Positions 57,259 through 64,000 of a stretch of 64,000 nt of DNA are shown here, in pieces. Under the pieces are notes generated by a model, which saw only the letters and a list, made by a program, of their open reading frames with translations, ran no database searches and was not told where the DNA came from. The stretch is taken from assembly GCF_023634805.2 (NCBI RefSeq), contig NZ_CP106881.1:3315501-3379500 (forward strand). Direction: 5' to 3'. Every line of letters begins with the position of its first letter. Position 1 is the first letter of the stretch. Source of the DNA: Comamonas endophytica (GTDB lineage: Bacteria; Pseudomonadota; Gammaproteobacteria; Burkholderiales; Burkholderiaceae_C). Position numbers and translations under genes: made by a program.

Positions 57259-59766
57259 GTGAAAATTTACTCTACGGTAGGCGGGGTAGGACTGTTCGCG
57301 CTGTCACTGACCGCGTCGGCGTTGTCTCTGGGTCAAAGCCAAGGCCAGGCCGTACTGGGCGCCCCGCTGGATCTCGTGTTCCAACTGGAGCCGGATGCGG
57401 GCCTGGATGCGGCTGCTTCCTGTGTGGCTGCCGAGGTGATGATGGGCGATCGCCGCGTCGACGGCAGCCGCGTGCGCGTCACGCCGCTGTCCACGCGTGC
57501 CGGCCAGCCTGCGGCGGTGCGCGTGCGCGCGTCGGTGATGGTCGACGAGCCAGTGGTCACCGTGCGCCTGTCCGCCGGTTGCGTGGGCCAGATGTCGCGC
57601 AGCTATACCTTCTTCGCGGAACTGCCTGAAACGGTGGAGCGCAGCGCCATGCCGCTGGATATCGCGCAGTTCGGTGCGGCGTCCGCGGCCAGCGCCGCAG
57701 CCGCGCCCGCGCGCCGGGAAAGGCCGGCTTTGCGCGATGCCGCCGCCGTTCCCCGGGTCCGCACCGACAACGCCAGCGCCCGGCCGGCACCGCCACCGCG
57801 CCCGCGCAAGCCCGCCGCCAGGCCGCCTCAGGTGGCGCCGGCGCCGGCACAGCCGCAGGAAGGCGCCGCGCCAGGTGAATCGCGCCTGCGCATGGAGCCG
57901 CTCAATACCTGGCTGGGCACCCCTGCCGGTGTCACGGGTGCAGCTGGCAGCGGCGCTGCGGCGGGTGCGTCAGGCGCGGCCGCAGGCGCAGCCGCTCCCG
58001 TGCCTGTCCCTCCCGCACCCGCACCCGCTGCGCCGGCTGTCGCGGCTGCCCCTCCATCCGCTGCCACGGCGCCCGCGCCGGCACCCGCAGCGGTGGCCGA
58101 GGCGCCCGTGGCGGCGGCCGGCCCCGCCGAAGCCGATCCGCGAATTCTGGCGCTCGAGGCCGAATTGCAGGCGCTCAGGGCGCGCGATGCACGCTACGCC
58201 GCCAGCCTCGCCGAAATGCGCAGCCAGCTCGAGGCCATGCAGACCGACCAGGGCAGCCCCTGGACCCTGCCACTGCTGATGGCGCTGGCCGTCGCGCTTG
58301 CCGTGCTGGCCTGGCTGCTGCTGCGGTTGCGCAGCCTGACACAGGCGCCGCCCGCCAACGCCTGGCTGCATTCCCTGGGCGACGCATCGCGCATGGACGA
58401 CCCGGCGTTTGCCGCAGGCGTCGCCCCGGCGGGTCCCGCGTCGGCCTCGCTGCCGCCGCTGGGGCGTGCGACCGCCGGCGCTGCTCCGGTCTCCGGATTC
58501 GGCCCCTCCACGCTGCGCACTTCGATGGTCTTCGATCCGGATGCGATGCCCGTGCACGGGCCGCGCGAACTGGTCAAGCCGGAGGACCTGTTCGACGTGC
58601 GCCAGCAGGCCGAGTTCTTCACCTCGGTGGGCGAATACGAGCAGGCCATCGCGGTGCTGCGCAAGCACATCGACGAGCACGAGGACTCGTCGCCGTTGGC
58701 CTACCTGGAGTTGCTCGGCCTGTTCTATCAGCTCAGCCGGCGCGCCGAATATGACGCGCTGCGCCAGCAGTTCGAGCAGCATTTCGCAGTGCGCGTGCCC
58801 GAGATGGCGCAGTTCGCCCAGCGCGGCCAGTCGCTCGAGCATTCACCGGAGCTGCTGGCGCGCATCGAGGCGCTGTGGCCCACCGACCATGTCTGCGAGC
58901 TGATCGAGGGCGCCTTGTTCCGCGCGCCGGGCCAGGGCAGCGAGCTGCTGTTCGATCTGGAAGCCTTCGACGACCTGCTGCTGCTGCAGGCCGTGGCGCG
59001 CACCACGCCGGCAGACATGCGCGGCGTGGTGGCCGGCCGCGTGCGCACCACGCCCGCAGCAGGCCCCGTGCACGCGCCCGCCTCGGTCCCCGAACCCACG
59101 CCGGTGGCCGCTGCCGCCATGGCGGCGACCGCGGGTGCGGCGGCCTTCGATGCCTCGGCCCCGGATATGCCCACGGTGCTGGTGCCTGACGCGCCGGGGC
59201 TCGATGCGCTGGTTCCCGGCGTATCGACGCCCGGCGTATCGACGCCCGGCGTATCGACGCCCGGGGACCAGCCCTGGGCCACGCTCGAGCGGGCCGGCCT
59301 GCCCACGCTGATGCCGCTGCCGCCGGTGCTGGAGCAGCCGCCGCTGTCGCTGGACATGCCGCTGGATTTCGAAGCACCGCCTGGCGTGTTCGCGCGCTCC
59401 GAGCCGCTGGCGCCGGACAGTGCCGACAGCAGCCTGCCGGCAATGCCGCCGCTGCTGGACATCGACCTGAGCGACGTGGGCCGCGCGCAGCCGCTGGATC
59501 TGCCCGCCGTGGAGTCGCTGCCTTTCGATCTGGAGGAATTCCCAACGCGGCCGATCGTCGGCTCGGGCGTGGACCAGACAGTGGGCTTCAATCCCATCGA
59601 TCCGCGTCTGCCCCTGCCCGACGATCTGGAGCTCACGCCCTGGGACATGGAGGATTCTCCCGACAGCATCCTCTCGGCCTTCAACGCAGCCCGCACCGAC
59701 CGGGTGATCGCCAAGCCGCCCGCCGAAGACAGTGGCAAGGACAAGCCTGGGGAAGGGCGCGGCTGA
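57259..59766 (+). CDS. FimV/HubP-like polar landmark protein
   Basis: 835 residues, starting at GTG 57259 with GGGAGAG upstream; no ATG fits the signal peptide (VKIYSTVGGVGLFALSLTAS). The N-terminal FimV segment ALSLGQSQGQAVLGAPLDLV is followed by a periplasmic domain with three cysteines and a long Ala/Pro linker. A short coiled coil (ILALEAELQALRARDARYAA) leads to one membrane helix (LPLLMALAVALAVLAWLLLR). The cytoplasmic part has a TPR-like region (DLFDVRQQAEFFTSVGEYEQ) and an acidic tail. A 15-bp repeat encodes three GVSTP units near 59218-59262. FimV/HubP proteins organise pili, flagella and chromosome poles. The gene stands alone. Confidence 0.85.
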   Translation: MKIYSTVGGVGLFALSLTASALSLGQSQGQAVLGAPLDLVFQLEPDAGLDAAASCVAAEVMMGDRRVDGSRVRVTPLSTRAGQPAAVRVRASVMVDEPVVTVRLSAGCVGQMSRSYTFFAELPETVERSAMPLDIAQFGAASAASAAAAPARRERPALRDAAAVPRVRTDNASARPAPPPRPRKPAARPPQVAPAPAQPQEGAAPGESRLRMEPLNTWLGTPAGVTGAAGSGAAAGASGAAAGAAAPVPVPPAPAPAAPAVAAAPPSAATAPAPAPAAVAEAPVAAAGPAEADPRILALEAELQALRARDARYAASLAEMRSQLEAMQTDQGSPWTLPLLMALAVALAVLAWLLLRLRSLTQAPPANAWLHSLGDASRMDDPAFAAGVAPAGPASASLPPLGRATAGAAPVSGFGPSTLRTSMVFDPDAMPVHGPRELVKPEDLFDVRQQAEFFTSVGEYEQAIAVLRKHIDEHEDSSPLAYLELLGLFYQLSRRAEYDALRQQFEQHFAVRVPEMAQFAQRGQSLEHSPELLARIEALWPTDHVCELIEGALFRAPGQGSELLFDLEAFDDLLLLQAVARTTPADMRGVVAGRVRTTPAAGPVHAPASVPEPTPVAAAAMAATAGAAAFDASAPDMPTVLVPDAPGLDALVPGVSTPGVSTPGVSTPGDQPWATLERAGLPTLMPLPPVLEQPPLSLDMPLDFEAPPGVFARSEPLAPDSADSSLPAMPPLLDIDLSDVGRAQPLDLPAVESLPFDLEEFPTRPIVGSGVDQTVGFNPIDPRLPLPDDLELTPWDMEDSPDSILSAFNAARTDRVIAKPPAEDSGKDKPGEGRG

Positions 59767-59781
59767 AGCCGCGCCGGCAGC

Positions 59782-60768
59782 TTATCGCCAGGCGGCTCGC
59801 AGCGCCTGCGCCTGGCCTTCGGGGTCCTCGGCCGCGACCAGCGCGCGCACCACGGCAATCGAGCCCGCGCCGGTGGCCAGCACCTCGGCAAACTGCTGCG
59901 CGCCGATGCCGCCGATCGCCACCAGCGGGTACTGGCGCATCAGCCGCACATAGGCCGCCAGCCGCGCCACGCCCTGCGGCGCGGTGGCCATGCGCTTGAG
60001 CGTCGTCGGGAAAACAGCGCCCAGCGCCACATAGCTGGGCCGCACGGCCTGGGCCCGCAGCATCTCGGCGTAGCCATGGGTGCTGACCCCCAGCCGCAGG
60101 CCGGCCGCGCGGATCTTCTCCAGGTCTTCGGCGCGCATCCCATCCAGGTCTTCCTGCCCCACATGCACGCCATAGGCACCGGCGTCGATGGCCGCCTGCC
60201 AGTGGTCGTTGATGAACAGCAGTGCTGGCGTTCCCTGAACCGCCGCCACCGCCGCGCGCACCTCGCGCTCGATGGCCTGCGGGTCCTCAGACTTGAAGCG
60301 CAGTTGCACCGTCGGCACGCCGGCGCGCGCCATGCGGCCCACCCACTGCGCATCGGGCAGCACGGCATACAGGCCCAGCGACTGCGGGCAGCTGGCAAAG
60401 GCCGGAGGCAGGGCGGCATCGGCCGGGATCAGGCCGAAGTCGCGCGCGTCGTCGGGCCAGTGCGCGGCATCGAACTGCCCGGTGCGTTCGGTCTGCGCCT
60501 GCCAGGCGCGCGCCAGGCATTCGGCATCCTGGGCAATGAAGCCGAGCGCGCTGCACGCCCGCAGCGCCGCCAGGTAGGCCGGCTGCGACTGGGTCGCCCG
60601 CGGCACGGGCTGGGGCGGCAGCGCGCTGTTGTCGCCGCCTTCGGGGGCAAAGACCGGCGCGTGGTGCCGGACGATGGCCTGGGCCATTGAGGCCTGGGCC
60701 ATGGAAGCCTGGGCCAGGGCATCGATATCGGTGGAGCTCATGGTGCGTGCGCTTTCAGGGGCCGTCAT
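59782..60768 (-). CDS. thiE: Thiamine-phosphate synthase with N-terminal extension
   Basis: 328 residues, against about 210 for E. coli ThiE. The catalytic barrel occupies the last 200 residues (from [12 protein letters not shown]), with the pyrophosphate-site motifs [27 protein letters not shown] and [10 protein letters not shown]. It joins the thiazole phosphate carboxylate to HMP-PP. The first 130 residues hold the short repeat [13 protein letters not shown] and a helical segment of unknown role. Start 60768 overlaps thiG by 14 bp; ATG 60741 is equally possible. It is the last gene of thiO-thiS-thiG-thiE and converges on the FimV-like gene. Confidence 0.92.
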   Translation of the reverse strand: MTAPESARTMSSTDIDALAQASMAQASMAQAIVRHHAPVFAPEGGDNSALPPQPVPRATQSQPAYLAALRACSALGFIAQDAECLARAWQAQTERTGQFDAAHWPDDARDFGLIPADAALPPAFASCPQSLGLYAVLPDAQWVGRMARAGVPTVQLRFKSEDPQAIEREVRAAVAAVQGTPALLFINDHWQAAIDAGAYGVHVGQEDLDGMRAEDLEKIRAAGLRLGVSTHGYAEMLRAQAVRPSYVALGAVFPTTLKRMATAPQGVARLAAYVRLMRQYPLVAIGGIGAQQFAEVLATGAGSIAVVRALVAAEDPEGQAQALRAAWR

Positions 60769-61567
60769 GGTGCCAGAAGGGCGTGCCCAGCACCGGCGTG
60801 CTGGGCTGGGCGGACTGCTGCTCGGCCATCGCGCCCGCATGCCAGGCGGCGCGCCCCGCGTGCGTGGCGTCGGCAAAGGCGCCGGCCATGGCAACGGGGT
60901 CCTGCGACAGCGCCACCGCGGTGTTCAGCAGCACGCCGTCGAAGCCCCATTCCATCACCTGGCAGGCATGCGACGGGCGGCCCAGGCCGGCATCGATGAT
61001 CATCGGCACCGGCAGGCGCTCGCGCAGCGTCTGCAGCGCGTAGGGGTTGACCGGGCCGCGGCCGGTGCCGATCGGCGCGGCCCAAGGCATGACCGCCTGG
61101 CAGCCGACATCGACCAGGCGCTGGCACAGCACCAGGTCCTCGGTGCAGTAGGGCAGCACCAGGAAGCCATCCTTGATCAGGATCGACGCCGCCTCGACCA
61201 GGTTCAACGTGTCGGGCTGCAGCGTGTAGTCGTCGCCGATCAGCTCGAGCTTGATCCAGGGCGTGTCGAAGACCTCGCGCGCCATCTGCGCCGTCGTCAC
61301 CGCCTCCTGGATGCTCAGGCACCCGGCGGTGTTGGGCAGCACCGGCACGTCGAGGCGGCGCAGCAGCTCCCAGAAGCTGGCGCCGGTCTCGGCCGCATTG
61401 CTGCCCTGGCGGCGCAGCGAGGCGGTGAGCATGGCCGGGCGCGCGCGCTCCACGGCGGCTTCGAGCACTGCGGGCGAGGGGTAGCGCGAGGTGCCCAGCA
61501 ACAGCCGGCTGGCAAAGCTGTGGCCATACAGGACCAGCGGGTCGGAGATGGGGGTGGTGGTGTTCAT
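60755..61567 (-). CDS. thiG: Thiazole synthase
   Basis: 270 residues. The (beta/alpha)8 barrel is seen from [20 protein letters not shown]; other conserved pieces are [36 protein letters not shown] and [12 protein letters not shown]. ThiG forms the thiazole ring from DXP, dehydroglycine (from ThiO) and ThiS thiocarboxylate. The active-site Schiff-base lysine is the K of WIKLE. Start 61567 is set by [10 protein letters not shown]; upstream codons would overlap thiS. Confidence 0.95.
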   Translation of the reverse strand: MNTTTPISDPLVLYGHSFASRLLLGTSRYPSPAVLEAAVERARPAMLTASLRRQGSNAAETGASFWELLRRLDVPVLPNTAGCLSIQEAVTTAQMAREVFDTPWIKLELIGDDYTLQPDTLNLVEAASILIKDGFLVLPYCTEDLVLCQRLVDVGCQAVMPWAAPIGTGRGPVNPYALQTLRERLPVPMIIDAGLGRPSHACQVMEWGFDGVLLNTAVALSQDPVAMAGAFADATHAGRAAWHAGAMAEQQSAQPSTPVLGTPFWHHDGP

Positions 61568-61595
61568 GGGAGGCAGATTCCTTGGTGCGGGCAGC

Positions 61596-61793
61596 TCAGC
61601 CGCCGGTGACGGGCGACACGACCTCGACGCGGTCGCCCTCGGACAGCAGCCACTGCGCATACTGCGCGCGCGGCACGAACTGGGTATTGACGGCCACCGC
61701 ATAGGGCGGGCGCAGCGCCTGCAGCGCCAGCGCATCGGCCAGGCTCGCGCCCTCGGGCAGCGGAAGCGACTTTTGGTTGAGAAGAATGTTCAT
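61596..61793 (-). CDS. thiS: Sulfur carrier protein ThiS
   Basis: 65 residues with a ubiquitin-like fold and the essential C-terminal Gly-Gly ([10 protein letters not shown]) that becomes a thiocarboxylate. [17 protein letters not shown] is the typical start. It hands sulfur to ThiG. It begins 10 bp after the thiO stop, well placed for coupled translation. Confidence 0.93.
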   Translation of the reverse strand: MNILLNQKSLPLPEGASLADALALQALRPPYAVAVNTQFVPRAQYAQWLLSEGDRVEVVSPVTGG

Positions 61794-61803
61794 GCAAAGC
61801 TCA

Positions 61804-62907
61804 TCAAGGGGCAGGGGCCGTGTGCACGGCCACATCGAAACGGCGCGCGAGCTGGGAGTCTCCGGTGGCCAGCAGCTCCAGTACCACGTCCAGCATCGCC
61901 GGCGAGATCATGAAGCCATGGCGGTAGAGGCCATTGACCTCGATCACGCGCTCGGACAGGCGCCGCACGGCGGGCAGGTTGTCCGGCAGGGTCGGGCGGC
62001 ACTGGGTGGAGATTTCCACGATGCGCGCCTCGGCAAAGCCCGAATGCACGGTGTAGGCAGCGCTCAGCAGCTCGAGCGTGGAACGCACGCTGGGGGCGGA
62101 CATGTCGTCGGACTCGATCTCGGTCGCGCCGATGACGAACAGATGGTCCTCCTTGGGCGCGATGTACAGCGGATAGCGCGGATGCACCAGCCGCGTCGGC
62201 CGCAGCAAGCGGACCTCGGGCGCATGCACGCGCAGCACCTCGCCGCGCACGCCGCGCAACTGGCGCCAGGCGCCGCGCGCGCCCAGGCCGCGGCAGTCCA
62301 GCACCCAGTCGGGCTGGCCCGCAGTGCCGGGCGCGAAGTCGCCCATTTCGCGCGGGGTGTTCCAGTGCATCTCCACATTCAGGCGCGTGAGCGTGGCACG
62401 CAGCGCGTCGAGCAGCTGGCGGTTGTCCAGCTGGCCTTCGCCGGGCAGATACACGCCCTGGTTGAAACGGTGCGTGGTGGCCGGCTCGATCTCGTGCAGC
62501 GCGCTGCCCGACAGGTTCTGCAGCGCCGGCAGCGTCGGGTTGATGCGGCGGTTCTTCTCGAACAGTGCGCACAGGCGCTGCGCGTCCCCCGCATCCTGGC
62601 GGTGCCAGAGCACCAGCGTGCCGTTTTGCTGGAAGAACACTGGCTGGTCCAGGCCGGCGATCAGCTGCGGCCAGCGCTCGAGCGCGTACTGGCCCATGCG
62701 CACCACGCCCGGTTCGGTCACGGCCGATTCGGCCAGCGGCGCCAGCATGGCCGCGGCCACGCGCGCCGCCGCGCCGCCGGCCTCGGGGCCCTGGGCGTCA
62801 TACAGCGCGATGCGGTGGCCCTGGCGCGCGAGCTGGCAGGCCAGCAGGCGGCCCATGAGTCCCGCGCCCAGGATGGCAACGCGCGAGGAAGGTTGAAGGC
62901 AAGGCAT
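61804..62907 (-). CDS. thiO: Glycine oxidase ThiO (FAD-dependent)
   Basis: 367 residues. The FAD-binding Rossmann motif is VAILGAGLMGRLLACQLARQ. A second FAD signature is the VIEVNGLYRHGFMISPAMLD region, and the substrate region is VHPRYPLYIAPKEDHLFVIG. It oxidises glycine to dehydroglycine for ThiG. The start is ATG 62907, since longer frames enter the TPP riboswitch. It is the first gene of the thiOSGE operon and is controlled by that riboswitch. thiC and thiD are not in the window. Confidence 0.94.
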   Translation of the reverse strand: MPCLQPSSRVAILGAGLMGRLLACQLARQGHRIALYDAQGPEAGGAAARVAAAMLAPLAESAVTEPGVVRMGQYALERWPQLIAGLDQPVFFQQNGTLVLWHRQDAGDAQRLCALFEKNRRINPTLPALQNLSGSALHEIEPATTHRFNQGVYLPGEGQLDNRQLLDALRATLTRLNVEMHWNTPREMGDFAPGTAGQPDWVLDCRGLGARGAWRQLRGVRGEVLRVHAPEVRLLRPTRLVHPRYPLYIAPKEDHLFVIGATEIESDDMSAPSVRSTLELLSAAYTVHSGFAEARIVEISTQCRPTLPDNLPAVRRLSERVIEVNGLYRHGFMISPAMLDVVLELLATGDSQLARRFDVAVHTAPAP

Positions 62908-62968
62908 GGAATGGAGTCGATCGGTCCCGTCAATACGGCAGGACAAACAGGCGCGGCCACGCCCTGGG

Positions 62969-63118
62969 AAACTCCCCACGCCAGTATGACCTGGATCGGG
63001 TGTCGGGGCGGGCAGCGCCAAGGCGCCGCCGGGCGCCTGGCGCCCAGCCCCAGGGTGTTTCTCAGTCGCGCATCGCGTGGCGGCTGCTCAGCCGCTGGCG
63101 ATGGGACACCCCTGTTTC
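62969..63118 (-). promoter_or_regulatory. TPP riboswitch (THI element) upstream of thiOSGE
   Basis: The minus strand has P1 GAAAC (63118-63114) pairing with GTTTC (62973-62969), then ACAGGGGTG, the invariant CTGAGA (63065-63060) and ACCC, a long GC-rich P3 arm, and the pyrophosphate sensor half GATCCAGGTCATACTGGCG (about 62996-62978) followed by TGGGGAG. It binds thiamine pyrophosphate and shuts off the operon. About 60 nt separate it from the thiO ATG. No U-run terminator is seen, so control of ribosome access is likely. Confidence 0.93.
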
Positions 63119-63256
63119 GTCCGTTGAAGCTTCGATTACAGCACAAGCCGGGCAGCTGCGTGGCTTCGAGGGCGGCTTGGGTCGGGAATCCGCCGCGCGC
63201 GCTGCGCCCGTGCGCCTAAGATGATGACTCCATCCGCTGCATCAGGTTCAGAGCCC

Positions 63257-64000
63257 ATGCCCGTTTACCACCAAACCATTGGCGTGCGCCGCCATGTCTT
63301 CGACGGATTGGCGCAGTTGCTGGCACGGGCCTCGCCCGAGCGCTCGGGCGACCAACTGGCCGGCGTCGCGGCGCACTCGGCCGAGGAGCGGGTGGCGGCG
63401 CAGATGGCGCTTGCCGATGTGCCGCTGGCGCAGTTCCTTCGGGAAGCCATCGTGCCTTATGAGTCCGACGAGGTCACGCGCCTGATCCTCGACGGCCACG
63501 ATGCGCAGGCCTTCGCACCCGTGGCCCATCTGAGCGTTGGCGGATTTCGCGACTGGCTGCTGTCCGATGCGGTCGACAGCGCCACGCTGGCGGCGCTCGC
63601 GCCCGGGCTGACGCCCGAGATGGCGGCCGCGGTATCGAAGCTGATGCGCCACCAGGACCTGATCCAGGTGGCGCGCAAGTGCCAGGTGACGACGCGCTTT
63701 CGCAACACCATCGGCCTGCCGGGGCGGCTGTCGACGCGGCTGCAGCCCAACCATCCGACGGATGCGGCCGCGGGCGTGGCCGCCAGCGTGGTGGACGGCC
63801 TGATGCATGGCTCGGGCGATGCGACCATCGGCATCAACCCGGCCACGGACAATGTGCCCCGGGTCATGCGCCTGCTGGAGATGCTGGACGCGGTGATCCA
63901 GCAATACGGCATTCCCACCCAGTCCTGCGTGCTGACCCATGTCACGAACACGCTGCAGGCGATGGAGCGCGGCGCGCCCGTGGACCTGGTGTTCCAGTCC
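63257..64000 (+). CDS. eutB: Ethanolamine ammonia-lyase large subunit (3' truncated by window)
   Basis: ATG 63257 opens a frame that runs off the window (248 codons visible). The translation matches EutB along its length: RSGDQLAGVAAHSAEERVAA, YESDEVTRLILDG, NTIGLPGRLSTRLQPNHPTD, GDATIGINPATDNV and IPTQSCVLTHVTNTLQAMER. The enzyme uses adenosylcobalamin to convert ethanolamine to acetaldehyde and ammonia, with EutC as small subunit, presumably beyond the edge. It is divergent from thiO; the 138 bp between riboswitch and ATG must hold both promoters. No microcompartment genes are visible. Confidence 0.95.
   Translation, partial: MPVYHQTIGVRRHVFDGLAQLLARASPERSGDQLAGVAAHSAEERVAAQMALADVPLAQFLREAIVPYESDEVTRLILDGHDAQAFAPVAHLSVGGFRDWLLSDAVDSATLAALAPGLTPEMAAAVSKLMRHQDLIQVARKCQVTTRFRNTIGLPGRLSTRLQPNHPTDAAAGVAASVVDGLMHGSGDATIGINPATDNVPRVMRLLEMLDAVIQQYGIPTQSCVLTHVTNTLQAMERGAPVDLVFQS

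Overview
The window is a high-GC, densely coded stretch of a bacterial chromosome. It looks like a betaproteobacterium of the Comamonadaceae/Burkholderiales type (Acidovorax, Comamonas, Delftia or Variovorax-like). This is inferred from gene content: three Bug/TctC periplasmic binding proteins, four LysR regulators, a Gram-negative 16-strand porin, a QueE with the CX14CX2C cluster, a three-domain QueD, a thiOSGE operon behind a TPP riboswitch, and eutB. No database search was possible.

Layout. 1-5.2 kb: the end of an Lrp/AsnC regulator, then a gamma-glutamyltransferase / Bug protein / GAF protein operon facing its own LysR gene. 5.2-9.3 kb: a nitrate-type ABC importer (nrtA-nrtB-nrtD) with an ANTAR regulator (nasT). 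The nrtA leader shows a sigma-54 promoter, two ANTAR-type hairpins and an intrinsic terminator. 9.4-13.8 kb: a LysR gene and a compact operon of N-carbamoyl amino acid hydrolase, threonine/serine dehydratase and a Bug protein. 14.2-20.6 kb: tRNA-Gln, a membrane PQQ glucose/quinate-type dehydrogenase, Dps, a secreted nuclease, a small lipoprotein, and queD-queE for queuosine precursor synthesis. 20.7-30.5 kb: putA and a hydroxyacid-oxidation region (FMN-dependent hydroxyacid dehydrogenase; Bug / RraA-like / D-2-hydroxyacid dehydrogenase operon) with two LysR genes. 30.5-32.7 kb: a flavodoxin-fold protein and an orphan VAO-type flavoprotein.

32.7-46.9 kb is the most unusual part. A 9-bp minisatellite of about 20 copies and an AT-rich leader precede a two-partner secretion locus: a TpsB transporter and a 3504-residue TpsA exoprotein with an extended signal peptide, FHA-type secretion domain, GLUG motifs and about 25 YDG repeats. 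This is followed in the same transcription direction by a sulfotransferase and an APS kinase that overlap by 4 bp. APS kinase makes PAPS, the sulfotransferase uses it, and the adjacent giant surface protein is the obvious candidate acceptor. A self-contained sulfated-adhesin system is the main hypothesis of this annotation.

46.9-64 kb is mostly housekeeping: porin, tRNA-Thr, fbp, pepN, prfB (with programmed +1 frameshift), a chemoreceptor, an APH-fold kinase with a Crp/Fnr regulator, a FimV/HubP-like polar protein, thiE-thiG-thiS-thiO under a TPP riboswitch, and the start of eutB running off the window. Overall the organism appears to be a metabolic generalist living on amino acids and organic acids, motile, and able to assimilate nitrate.
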